From: Prauserella rugosa
GTDB lineage: Bacteria > Actinomycetota > Actinomycetes > Mycobacteriales > Pseudonocardiaceae
Reading direction: 5' to 3'
Assembly: GCF_000719975.1 (NCBI RefSeq)
Contig: NZ_JOIJ01000019.1
Coordinates: forward strand, 19,141-83,140
DNA length: 64,000 nucleotides
The notes under the pieces are model-generated. The model saw only the letters and a list, made by a program, of their open reading frames with translations, was not told where the DNA came from and ran no database searches. Below are positions 36,367 to 45,798 of this stretch, piece by piece; position 1 is the first letter of the stretch, and every line of letters begins with the position of its first letter. The translations under genes and the position numbers were made by a program.

Positions 36367-36964
36367 CGTCCGGAGTGGACGAACCCCGGTTCGCCGTGTC
36401 CCATTCACGGTCGAGCACGGCGTAGACCGCCTCGTCGGTCCACTCTCCCTTGACCCACTCGTTCTCCCGCAGGTGCGCTTCCCTGCGCATGCCGAGCTTC
36501 TCGAGCACGCGGGCCGAGGCCAGGTTCCTGGCATCGAGGCGTCCGCACACCCGATGCACGCCGAGTTCGGTGAAGGCGAGTTCGACCAGCGGCCGAGTGG
36601 CCTCGGTGGCGAAGCCCTTCCCCGCATGGTCGGGGTGCAGGACGTAGCCGACCTCGGCCTGCTTGTGCTCTCCCTGGTGCCAGTGCAGATTGACGTCACC
36701 GATCACCTCGCCCGGCTCACCGTCGGCGTCCCGCAACGTCACCGCCAGCCGCAGCGTGTCCCCCGGTTCGGCCAACGTCGAGTACCGCTCGATCCGCTCG
36801 GCCAGCTTCGCCGCGACGTCCTCTCTCGACATCGGACGTTCGTAGAGGTAGCGGTTGACGTCCTCCCGCGACCGGATCGCATGGAGCGGGTCCAGATCCG
36901 CCGATACGAACGCCCGGAGCACCAGTCGCGGCGTGCGCAGCACCCGCGTGCGGTCGACGATCAC
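36362..36964 (-). CDS. GNAT-family N-acetyltransferase (RimJ/RimL-like)
   Basis: 200 residues. Begins with the substrate-side pattern TPRLVLRAFVSADLDPLHAI typical of RimJ/RimL-like enzymes. The acetyl-CoA-binding motif A is EVGYVLHPDHAGKGFATEAT, followed by LGVHRVCGRLDARNLASARV and EKLGMRREAHLREN. Substrate unknown (ribosomal protein N-terminus, antibiotic or small amine). It converges on the DUF1707 gene and is transcribed in the same direction as glpD upstream, separated from it by 143 bp. Confidence 0.87.
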   Translation of the reverse strand: MIVDRTRVLRTPRLVLRAFVSADLDPLHAIRSREDVNRYLYERPMSREDVAAKLAERIERYSTLAEPGDTLRLAVTLRDADGEPGEVIGDVNLHWHQGEHKQAEVGYVLHPDHAGKGFATEATRPLVELAFTELGVHRVCGRLDARNLASARVLEKLGMRREAHLRENEWVKGEWTDEAVYAVLDREWDTANRGSSTPDV

Positions 36965-37107
36965 CCGGCCGAGGCTACCGGCGGAATCGACGGACCTCCA
37001 CGGCTTTTCCTCCCGCCCGTACCCGCGACCGCCCGTACCCGCGACCGCGTCGGATCCGGCCTCGCGGCGTCCGGCAGCCGACGGGGATGCGGCACGGGGC
37101 GAGCGGT

Positions 37108-38853
37108 TCAGGAGGCGGGTTCGGCCAGCCCGTCCCTCGCCTCGGGGGCCGCGACGCGCTTGGCGTCGGCGGCCTCGTCACTCGGCTGTGCCTGCGAGTC
37201 GCGCTCGGCCTCGACGCGCGCGCGGTACACCTCGATCTCGCGAGCCCGCTGCTCGTCGGTCCAGCCGAGCACCTCGGCCATCAGATCGGCGACCTGCTCG
37301 GCACTGTCCACACCGCGGTGCGGGTACTCGATGGAGATCCGCGTGCGCCGCGCCAGCACGTCCTCCAGGTGCAGCGCGCCCTCGTCGGTGGCCGCGTAGA
37401 CGACCTCGACGCGCAGGTAGTCCGGCGCCGCCTCGATCGGCTTGAGCAGGTCCGGCCTGCCCTCGGCCAGCCCCAGCACGTCGCTGATCAACGAGCCGTA
37501 CCGGTCGAGCAGGTGCCGCACGCGGTACGGGTGCAGACCGTGGTCGCTCGCCAGGTGGTCGGCCTGGTTGACGAGTGCGTGGTACCCGTCGGCACCGACG
37601 AGCGGCACCTTGTCGGTGATCGACTCCTGCACGCGCTCGGGCACGTCGACGACCGCGGCGTCGACGGCGTCGGCTGCCATCACGCGGTACGTCGTGTACT
37701 TGCCGCCCGCGATGGCCACCAGACCAGGCGACACGCGCGCGACCGCGTGCTCGCGCGAGAGCTTCGAGGTCTCCTCGCTCTCGCCCGCGAGCAACGGGCG
37801 CAGACCGGCGTAGACCCCTTCGATGTCGTCGTGCGTCAGCGGCGTGGCGAGCACCTTGTTGACGTGTTCGAGCAGGTAGTCGATGTCGCTGCGGGTCGCG
37901 GACGGGTGCGCGAGGTCGAGGTTCCAGTCGGTGTCGGTGGTGCCGACGATCCAGTGGTTACGCCAGGGAATCACGAACAGCACCGACTTCTCGGTGCGCA
38001 GGATCATGCCGCTCTCGGCGACGATCCGGTCGCGCGGCACGACGATGTGGACGCCCTTGCTCGCCCGGACGCGGAACCGTCCACGGCTGCCGGACAGGCT
38101 CTGCAACTCGTCGGTCCACACGCCGGTGGCGTTGATCACCGCGTGGGCGCGGACGTCGGTCTCCTGACCGTTCTCCACGTCCCGCACCCGCACACCCGAC
38201 ACCCGGTCGGCCTCGCGCAGGAACCCGACGACCTGCGTCGAGTTCCGCACCACGGCCCCGTAATGCGCCGCCGTGCGGGCGACCGTCATCGTGTGCCGCG
38301 CGTCGTCGGCCTGCGCGTCGTAGTAGCGGATACCGCCGATCAGCGCGTCACGTTTGAGCGCAGGCACCATGCGCAGCGCGCCCGCGCGGGAGAGGTGCTT
38401 CTGCCCGGGAACCGAGCGTGCGCCGCCCATCGTGTCGTACATCAGCAGGCCCGCGGCGGTGTACGGCCGCTCCCACACGCGGTGCGTGAGCGGGTACAGG
38501 AAGCTCACCGGCTTCACCAGATGCGGCGCGATCCTGGTGAGCATCAACTCGCGTTCCCGCAGCGCCTCGCGCACCAGTCCGAACTCGAGCTGTTCCAGGT
38601 AGCGCAGTCCACCGTGGAACAGCTTGCTGGACCGGCTCGACGTGCCGGACGCGAGATCGCGCGCCTCCACCAGTGCGACACGCAGCCCTCGGGTCGCCGC
38701 GTCGAGAGCCGTGCCCGCACCGACGACACCACCGCCGATGACCACGAGGTCGAACGTCTCCTCGCCGAGCCGCTGCCACGACTCCGCGCGGGTCTGGGGA
38801 CCCAGTCGTGCCGGAGCCGCTGCCCTCGCGTCGCGTCCACGCTGCGCTGTCAC
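37108..38853 (-). CDS. glpD: Aerobic glycerol-3-phosphate dehydrogenase
   Basis: FAD enzyme at the membrane that oxidises glycerol-3-phosphate to dihydroxyacetone phosphate and passes electrons to quinone. 581 residues. Dinucleotide motif FDLVVIGGGVVGAGTALDAA, then SRSSKLFHGGLRYLEQLEF, the family active-site region, and WIVGTTDTDWN; the C-terminal DAO_C domain follows from about 440. GTG at 38853 is chosen because GAGGAGG lies 5 nt upstream; a longer frame to 38970 has no similarity. Divergent from glpF-glpK. Confidence 0.93.
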   Translation of the reverse strand: MTAQRGRDARAAAPARLGPQTRAESWQRLGEETFDLVVIGGGVVGAGTALDAATRGLRVALVEARDLASGTSSRSSKLFHGGLRYLEQLEFGLVREALRERELMLTRIAPHLVKPVSFLYPLTHRVWERPYTAAGLLMYDTMGGARSVPGQKHLSRAGALRMVPALKRDALIGGIRYYDAQADDARHTMTVARTAAHYGAVVRNSTQVVGFLREADRVSGVRVRDVENGQETDVRAHAVINATGVWTDELQSLSGSRGRFRVRASKGVHIVVPRDRIVAESGMILRTEKSVLFVIPWRNHWIVGTTDTDWNLDLAHPSATRSDIDYLLEHVNKVLATPLTHDDIEGVYAGLRPLLAGESEETSKLSREHAVARVSPGLVAIAGGKYTTYRVMAADAVDAAVVDVPERVQESITDKVPLVGADGYHALVNQADHLASDHGLHPYRVRHLLDRYGSLISDVLGLAEGRPDLLKPIEAAPDYLRVEVVYAATDEGALHLEDVLARRTRISIEYPHRGVDSAEQVADLMAEVLGWTDEQRAREIEVYRARVEAERDSQAQPSDEAADAKRVAAPEARDGLAEPAS

Positions 38854-38959
38854 GTAATCCTCCTCGCCGACGTCGTACCCGATCACCGGGACACTCCCAG
38901 CATGGCACGTTCGCCCGCGCTCGCACGTCCGCGTGCACGCAGTGCGACGAACGAAGCTT

Positions 38960-38973
38960 TGAGCGATCACTCA
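38960..38973. promoter_or_regulatory. Candidate operator in the glpD / glpFK divergent region
   Basis: TGAGCGATCACTCA is a 14-bp near-palindrome (12 of 14 positions symmetric) in the middle of the 251-bp divergent gap, about 107 bp from glpD and 132 bp from glpF. It may bind a glycerol-responsive regulator such as an IclR-type GylR. No regulator gene is next to it. Confidence 0.4.
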
Positions 38974-39104
38974 CATGCGAGTAGCGTGCGATCCGAACGA
39001 AAACGGCAGGGGCGCCGCCCGGCTTCGGGACCGGCCGCACCCGCGGAACCGACCAGTGCAGCGCCGCGAGGTCTGCAGTGCCGAAGCTGGAGGGCTGATC
39101 GCCT

Positions 39105-39854
39105 ATGAATGCCGGATCGATATTCGTCTGGGAGATGCTGGGCACGTCGGTGCTCGTCCTCCTCGGTACCGCCGTCGTCGCGAACAACGTGTTGCGCAAG
39201 ACGAACGGCAACGGCGGAGGGATTCTGTTCGTCACCGTCGGCTGGGCGTTCGCGGTCTTCGCGGGCGCGAGCATCGCCGACCCGTCCGGGGCGCACATCA
39301 ACCCGGCCGTCACGTTCGGACTCGCCGTGTCCGGCGATCTGTCGTGGGCCGACGTGCCGATCTACTGGGCGGGCCAGATGGTCGGTGGTGTCCTCGGTGC
39401 GGTGTTGACGTGGCTGACCTACAAGCTGCAGTTCGACGATCACCCCGAGCCGGAGAACACCCTCGGCATCTTCTCGACCATCCCCACGATCCCGAACAAG
39501 GTGTGGAACACCGTGACCGAGATCATCGGCACGTTCGTTCTCGTCGCGTGGATCCTGCTCACCCCGGGTGCGGACGTCAGTTCCAGCGGGGAGCCGGTCT
39601 TCGGCAACGCCGCGCTCGGGTACGCGGGTGTGTCGCTGGTCGTGTTGGTGATCGGTAACTCGCTCGGCGGTCCGACGGGCTACGCGATCAACCCGGCTCG
39701 CGACCTCGGACCCCGCATCGCGTACGCCTTGATCCTGCCGATCAAGGGCAAGGGTGACCCTCAGTGGAGTTACTCCTGGGTCCCCGTCGTGGGGCCGCTC
39801 ATCGGTGCCGGCCTCGCCGGCCTTCTCTTCCTCGCCGTCAGTGGCCTGAGCTGA
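39105..39854 (+). CDS. glpF: Glycerol uptake facilitator (aquaglyceroporin)
   Basis: 249 residues, six membrane helices and two half-helices. The two pore motifs are [13 protein letters not shown] and [13 protein letters not shown]; the Asp after the second NPA-type motif (NPARD) is the glycerol-facilitator mark. Thirteen bp upstream of glpK and clearly in one operon. Imports glycerol by diffusion. Confidence 0.93.
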   Translation: MNAGSIFVWEMLGTSVLVLLGTAVVANNVLRKTNGNGGGILFVTVGWAFAVFAGASIADPSGAHINPAVTFGLAVSGDLSWADVPIYWAGQMVGGVLGAVLTWLTYKLQFDDHPEPENTLGIFSTIPTIPNKVWNTVTEIIGTFVLVAWILLTPGADVSSSGEPVFGNAALGYAGVSLVVLVIGNSLGGPTGYAINPARDLGPRIAYALILPIKGKGDPQWSYSWVPVVGPLIGAGLAGLLFLAVSGLS

Positions 39855-39867
39855 GTTTGGAGCAACT

Positions 39868-41373
<1,506 letters not shown>

Positions 41374-41453
41374 TCGTCCACGGGCGGTGTGCCCTCTCGG
41401 CGAGTAGCGCCGGCACGCCGTACCGAGAACCCGCGCCGAGAGCCCGCGCCGAG

Positions 41454-41486
41454 CCGCCGCGGATGCCCACCGGGTGTCCGCGGCGG
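41454..41486. terminator. Bidirectional hairpin between glpK and the VOC gene
   Basis: CCGCCGCGGA pairs perfectly with TCCGCGGCGG around a 13-nt loop, between converging genes. Just before it the words CCGAGAACCCGCG / CCGAGAGCCCGCG are repeated in tandem. Confidence 0.75.
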
Positions 41487-41519
41487 TTCCGTGTCTGCTG
41501 GCCGGCAGCCGTGGTGGCG

Positions 41520-42290
41520 TCAGCTTTCGATGACGCGGAAGTAGGCGCCACCGGGGTCGGCGACCGCCGCGAGCCTGCCCCGCGGCGAGTCGACCGGCCC
41601 ACCGTGGACGGTGCCGCCCAGGTCGACGAGCTGCGAGACCGTGTGGTCGACGTCGGTGACGGCGAAGTACGTCGTCCAGTGTGGAGGTACGTCGAGGGTG
41701 CCGGGCAGCGCGCCGATGCCGCCGACCTCCGTCGAATCGTCGCCGACCCGGATCGTCGCGTACTCGAAGTCGCCGTGACTCGGTTCGTCGAAGCCGCAGC
41801 CGAAGACGAGTCCGTAGAACCGTTTGGCCGCCGCGTATTCGCGGGTCATGCAGTCGTACCAGGCGGGAGCTCCGGGAACCCCGACCACCTGCGTGCCCGT
41901 CATCCGGCCGCCCTCGTAGACGCCGAAGACCGCGCCTGCCGCGTCGACCGCGACGGCGATCCGCGCCGCGTCACCGACGTCGCCGGGCGGCACGATCAGC
42001 TCCCCGCCCGCCTCGGTGATCGCGGTGGCGGTCGCCTCGACGTCGCCCACGGCCAGATAGGTCGTCCAGGCCTTCGCGTTGTCGCAGAACGCCGCGCTCG
42101 CGCGCCCGACGCCTGCCACGGGGCGCCGGTCGACCATGGCGATCGAGTAGTGCCCGTAGTCCGCGCCCGTGTCGACGAACTCCCACCCGAGCAGGTCGGC
42201 GTAGAAACTCCGCGTCGCCTCGAGATCGTCGGCGGTCAGATCGACCCAGCACGGAGCGCCCACCGGCCACGCCGTGTCGCGGACGGCCAT
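41520..42290 (-). CDS. VOC-superfamily protein with two glyoxalase-like domains
   Basis: 256 residues made of two tandem vicinal-oxygen-chelate domains: the first starts PCWVDLTADDLEATRSFYAD, the second APAWYDCMTREYAAAKRFYG. Each ends in a GG-(E/T)-(L/V) strand (GGELIVPPGDVGDAARIAVA; GGTVHGGPVDSPRGRLAAVA). Similar actinomycete proteins are annotated as glyoxalase or bleomycin-resistance-like; metal ligands are only partly conserved, so a binding rather than catalytic role is possible. Start ATG at 42290 follows GGGAG. Confidence 0.83.
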   Translation of the reverse strand: MAVRDTAWPVGAPCWVDLTADDLEATRSFYADLLGWEFVDTGADYGHYSIAMVDRRPVAGVGRASAAFCDNAKAWTTYLAVGDVEATATAITEAGGELIVPPGDVGDAARIAVAVDAAGAVFGVYEGGRMTGTQVVGVPGAPAWYDCMTREYAAAKRFYGLVFGCGFDEPSHGDFEYATIRVGDDSTEVGGIGALPGTLDVPPHWTTYFAVTDVDHTVSQLVDLGGTVHGGPVDSPRGRLAAVADPGGAYFRVIES

Positions 42291-42351
42291 GAGGCGCTCC
42301 CTTCATCGGGTGCACCCAGTGTGCCACTCGCAGCAGCCGACGGCGACGGCG

Positions 42352-43752
42352 TCAGTCCAGGTCGTCGTGCTGCATGAGCTGGCGACCGGCCTCAGTGATC
42401 GACCCGGACAGCGACGGGTACACCGAGAACGTCAACGCCAGGTGCTCGACGGTCAGCTGGTTCTGCACGGCCAGCGCGATCGGCAGGATGAGTTCGCTTG
42501 CCGACGGCGCCACGACCACACCACCGACGACCACACCGGTCGCCGGACGGCAGAACAGCTTGACGAAACCCTGGCGGACGCCCTCCATCTTGGCGCGCGG
42601 GTTCGTCGACAGCGGCAACATGATCGTGCGGGCGGGCACCTCGCCGGAGTCGATCGCCTGCTGGCTGATGCCGACGGTCGCGATCTCGGGGTGGGTGAAC
42701 ACGTTCGCCGCGACGGTGCGCAACCGGATCGGGGCGACCCCCTCGCCGAGCGCGTGCCACATCGCGATGCGGCCCTGCATGCTCGCCACCGAAGCCAACG
42801 GCAGCACACCCGTGCAGTCGCCCGCCGCGTAGACGCCCGGCGCGCTGGTGCGCGAGACCCGGTCGACCGGGATCGCCCCGCCCTTGCCCGGCTCGATGCC
42901 GACCCGGTCGAGGCCGATGTCCTCGGTGTTCGGCACCGATCCGACCGTCATCAGCGCGTGGCTGGCCTCGATGGTGCGGCCGTCGGCGAGGTGGATCGTC
43001 ACGCCCTGGTCGGTGCGCTCGACCCGATCGGCGCGCGCGTGCTTGACCACCGACGTGCCGCGCTGGGAGAAGCTCTCCTCCAGCACGGCGGCCGCATCGG
43101 CGTCCTCGTGCGGCAGGACGCGGTCGCGGCTCGACACGACCGTCACCTTCACACCCATCTCGGTGTAGGCCGAGGCGAACTCCGCACCGGTGACACCGGA
43201 ACCGACGACGGCGAGGTGTTCGGGCAGCTCGGGCAGGTCGTAGAGCTGGCGCCAGTCGAGGATGCGTTCCCCGTCCGGCACCGCACCCGGCAGCACCCGC
43301 GGCGTGGCACCCGTGGCGATGAGGACGACGTCGGCGTCGAGCACCTCGTCACCGTCCTTGCCGGCGACGGCGATCTTGTGGGTGGCGAGGCCGGGCTCGT
43401 CGTCGCAGAACTTCGCGGTGCCGTTGACGACCCGCACGCCCTCGCGCTGCACGCGCGCCCGGATGTCCGCCGACTGCGCGAGCGCGAGCCCGCGGACCCG
43501 GCCGTGCACGGTCGGCAGGTCCACGCGGGTGTCGTCCAGATCGACGTTGACCCCCAGCTCGCGGTAGCCGTGCAGGCTCGCGCGCGCCCCAGACGAGGCG
43601 ATGAACGTCTTCGACGGCACGCAGTCGTAGAGCACGCAGGCGCCACCGAGACCGTCCCGCTCGACGACGGTCACATCCGCACCGTGCTGAGCCGCCACGA
43701 GAGCGGCCTCGTAACCGGCAGGTCCGCCGCCCATGATCACGATCTTGGTCAC
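42352..43752 (-). CDS. lpdA: NAD(P)H-quinone dehydrogenase, LpdA (Rv3303c) type
   Basis: A 466-residue flavoprotein disulfide-reductase-fold enzyme: TKIVIMGGGPAGYEAALVAA (FAD), GGACVLYDCVPSKTFIASSG, where the usual CxxxxC redox disulfide is only partly kept (Cys-Val-Leu-Tyr-Asp-Cys), VVGSGVTGAEFASAYTEMG (NAD) and GVYAAGDCTGVLPLASVA. The mycobacterial homologue reduces quinones and is not a lipoamide dehydrogenase. It neighbours glpD in mycobacteria as well. GTG at 43752 is chosen for the GAGGAGG 9 nt upstream; GTG-like starts further up are not conserved. Confidence 0.88.
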   Translation of the reverse strand: MTKIVIMGGGPAGYEAALVAAQHGADVTVVERDGLGGACVLYDCVPSKTFIASSGARASLHGYRELGVNVDLDDTRVDLPTVHGRVRGLALAQSADIRARVQREGVRVVNGTAKFCDDEPGLATHKIAVAGKDGDEVLDADVVLIATGATPRVLPGAVPDGERILDWRQLYDLPELPEHLAVVGSGVTGAEFASAYTEMGVKVTVVSSRDRVLPHEDADAAAVLEESFSQRGTSVVKHARADRVERTDQGVTIHLADGRTIEASHALMTVGSVPNTEDIGLDRVGIEPGKGGAIPVDRVSRTSAPGVYAAGDCTGVLPLASVASMQGRIAMWHALGEGVAPIRLRTVAANVFTHPEIATVGISQQAIDSGEVPARTIMLPLSTNPRAKMEGVRQGFVKLFCRPATGVVVGGVVVAPSASELILPIALAVQNQLTVEHLALTFSVYPSLSGSITEAGRQLMQHDDLD

Positions 43753-43825
43753 GTCAGGTGTCCTCCTCACACGCCGTCCACGCCCACTTTAGGCGTGGCC
43801 GGGTTCCGGCTTCCGGAGAGGCCGT

Positions 43826-43831
43826 TACGCT
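43826..43831 (+). promoter_or_regulatory. Candidate -10 box for the gamma-GCT-like gene
   Basis: TACGCT lies 6 nt before the GTG at 43838; no ribosome binding site is present, so a leaderless mRNA is likely. Confidence 0.4.
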
Positions 43832-43837
43832 GTCGCC

Positions 43838-44290
43838 GTGCCTCTCTATGCCGCGTACGGGTCCAACATGGAACCCTCCCAGATGGCCGAGCGAGCGCCG
43901 CACTCGCCGATGGCGGGGACCGGCTGGCTGGAAGGCTGGCGGTTGACGTTCGGTGGCGAGGACCTGTTGTGGGAAGGTGCGCTCTCCACGATCGTGGAGG
44001 ACCCCGACTCCAGGGTGTTCGTGGTGCTCTACGACGTCACGCCCCTCGACGAGGGCCAGCTCGACCGCTGGGAGGGCAACGAGCTCGGTCTGCACAACAA
44101 GATCCGCCTCCGGGTACAGACCATGGACGGGTCGGTGCTCGCGTGGTTGTACGTGCTCGACGCCTACGAGGGCGGTCTGCCTTCGGCCCGGTATCTCGGG
44201 GTGCTCGCCGACGCTGCCGAAGCCGCCGGCGCCCCCGCCGACTACGTCAACGACCTCCGCACCCGCCCCTGCAAAGGCATCGGCCCGTAA
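43838..44290 (+). CDS. Gamma-glutamylcyclotransferase-fold protein (Rv3304 type)
   Basis: 150 residues. The N-terminal YAAYGSNMEPSQM is the GGCT phosphate-loop-like motif. TGWLEGWRLTFGGEDLLWEG and LYDVTPLDEGQLDRWEGNEL follow the BtrG/GGCT fold. Such proteins cleave gamma-glutamyl amines or peptides, but substrate cannot be read here. Divergent from lpdA, as in mycobacteria. Directly followed by a 21-bp repeat array. Confidence 0.82.
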   Translation: MPLYAAYGSNMEPSQMAERAPHSPMAGTGWLEGWRLTFGGEDLLWEGALSTIVEDPDSRVFVVLYDVTPLDEGQLDRWEGNELGLHNKIRLRVQTMDGSVLAWLYVLDAYEGGLPSARYLGVLADAAEAAGAPADYVNDLRTRPCKGIGP

Positions 44291-44294
44291 CGAG

Positions 44295-44441
44295 CCCGTG
44301 TCGCGGATTCCGGGGCACGTGTTGCAGATCCAGGGGCTCGTGTTGCGGCCTCGGGGGCGCGTGTTGCGGAGTCCGGAGTGCGTGTTGCAGATCCAGGGGC
44401 GCGTGTTGCGGCCTCGGGGGCGCGTGTTGCGGATCCGAGGC
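44295..44441 (+). repeat. 21-bp tandem repeat array A, seven units
   Basis: Seven 21-bp units, each with the core CGTGTTGCGG (variants GTGTTGCAG, GTGTCGCGG), beginning 4 bp after the gamma-GCT stop. Units alternate between three spacer types (GATCCAGGGG, CCTCGGGGGC, AGTCCGGAGT). On the plus strand this is the same family as array B at 45657 read on the minus strand. There is no unique spacer of CRISPR length. Confidence 0.9.
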
Positions 44442-44550
44442 CGTTGCAGCTCGCGTCGCCCCGCCGGTGCGTACCGACCGGCGACCGCGTGGCCCGTTTC
44501 CGCGACTGCAGGCCTTGCGCCCGCGCATCGTGTACCGGAGACGGGTTAGT

Positions 44551-45495
44551 TCAGCGCCGCAGCGAACGGGGACGGCGCGGAGTCGGTGTGTTCCCCGCAA
44601 GCAGGCCGCCCCGCTTCTCGAACGCCCGCCGCAGCTCGTTGAGCACCGGCTCCGGGCTCGCGAGCTGTTCTTTACGAACTCTCACGGTGAGCCACCCACG
44701 GTCCGCCATGCGCCGATCACGTTCGGCGTCATAGGTACCGCGGTCCTCGTGCGCCTCGTAACCGTCGTACTCCAACGCGATCCTGACCTCCGGCCACGCC
44801 AGGTCGAACACGTAGACGACCCGGCCGCGCAGGTCGCGCACCTCGAGTTGGGGCGTCGGCGCGGGGAAACCGGCGTCCACCACAAGTAGGCGCAACCTAC
44901 TTTCCTGCGGAGACTCGGCCGCCCCCGTCGCCAGTTGAAGGAGCGCATGGGCACCCGGCACACCGCGGCGGTCGTCCCGAGCCGTGAGCTTGCTGCTGAT
45001 GCACTGCACCAACGCCCCGGCCCGGTCGTCCGGCACAGCGCCCAACGCCTGGTCGACGGTGGCCAGCGCGACCCATCTCCGTTCGACGCACAGCAGCTCC
45101 GCCAACGTCGACGCCAGCGAGAGAACCGGGAGCCCGTGCCGGGACTCGACGTCGTCGTCGCCGAATCTGTCCCGGTGCACGGTCAATGCACCGCGAGATC
45201 GGGCAGTGCTGCTGTAGGGCACGGTCACGTGCACCTCGCCGGTGTCGGCCGCGTCGCATCCGTGGAGCGCGGCTGCCGTGCCGTGCGAGACGACTGCGCC
45301 GGGACCGGCTGCGAGGAGTCCAGCGGCACAGCGGGTCACGGTGTCGAGGGAACGAGTCGTGTCCACGACCACCCCGCGCCACGGCTGGCTCAGCAGCCCG
45401 TGTCGCAGCGCCGAGCGGACGGTGTGTTCCCCGAGCGTCCGCAGGAGATCGGCCCGCTTGGCCGCACCGTGCGTGTCCCAGTTCGGTCTGAACAT
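44551..45495 (-). CDS. AbiEi-like/DUF559 protein with predicted nuclease domain
   Basis: 314 residues. N-terminal part (LRTLGEHTVRSALRHGLLSQ, PWRGVVVDTTRSL, then VVSHGTAAALHGCDA) follows the AbiEi-type winged-helix plus domain often annotated as type IV antitoxin-like. The C-terminal part (FDLAWPEVRIALEYDGYEAH, then YDAERDRRMADRGWLTVRVR) matches the DUF559/Vsr-like PD-(D/E)xK nuclease fold, with the D...ExD pattern intact. No AbiEii nucleotidyltransferase toxin lies beside it. Common as scattered single genes in actinomycetes. Flanked by repeat arrays A and B. Confidence 0.8.
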   Translation of the reverse strand: MFRPNWDTHGAAKRADLLRTLGEHTVRSALRHGLLSQPWRGVVVDTTRSLDTVTRCAAGLLAAGPGAVVSHGTAAALHGCDAADTGEVHVTVPYSSTARSRGALTVHRDRFGDDDVESRHGLPVLSLASTLAELLCVERRWVALATVDQALGAVPDDRAGALVQCISSKLTARDDRRGVPGAHALLQLATGAAESPQESRLRLLVVDAGFPAPTPQLEVRDLRGRVVYVFDLAWPEVRIALEYDGYEAHEDRGTYDAERDRRMADRGWLTVRVRKEQLASPEPVLNELRRAFEKRGGLLAGNTPTPRRPRSLRR

Positions 45496-45798
45496 GCCGC
45501 CACTGTGACCTGCTGAGACGCATCACGGAGAGCTGTGAGCAAATCTGTGGATAACTGACCTCGTTGTGGACAACTTGAGGACACGGGACGACGGCTGCGC
45601 CACTTCAGCGATGCCGCACTCACCCGTCCAGCCCCGCGAAGCCCGGCCGGCTGCCACAACACAAGGCCCGGAACCTGCAACACGGGCCCCGGAAAGCGCA
45701 ACACGAGGCCCCGAGTCCGCAACACGGCACCGTGGATCCGCAACACGAGGCCCCGAGTCCGCAACACGGCGCCCCGAAAGCGCAACACGCGAGGGGCG
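45496..45798. other. 303-bp intergenic region holding repeat array B
   Basis: From 45496 to about 45656 this is the upstream region of the nuclease gene: relatively AT-rich (GTGAGCAAATCTGTGGATAA near 45537), so a promoter reading left probably lies there. From 45657 to the amidohydrolase stop it is filled with 21-bp repeats. No gene is supported. Confidence 0.6.
45657..45788 (-). repeat. 21-bp tandem repeat array B, six and a part units
   Basis: Six full 21-bp units plus a partial one, each starting CAACACG on the plus strand (so CGTGTTG on the minus strand), with spacers such as AGGCCCCGAGTCCG. Same family as array A but in inverse orientation; in both cases the array follows the stop of a neighbouring gene in that gene's reading direction (here the amidohydrolase). 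Confidence 0.9.

Noticed and set aside
44551..45495. Complete type IV toxin-antitoxin pair at the AbiEi-like gene
   Set aside because: No AbiEii nucleotidyltransferase gene lies on either side, and the protein carries its own DUF559-type nuclease domain.
44295..45788. CRISPR arrays at the two 21-bp repeat blocks
   Set aside because: The units are only 21 bp including the variable part, spacers recur and no cas gene is present; these are plain tandem repeats.
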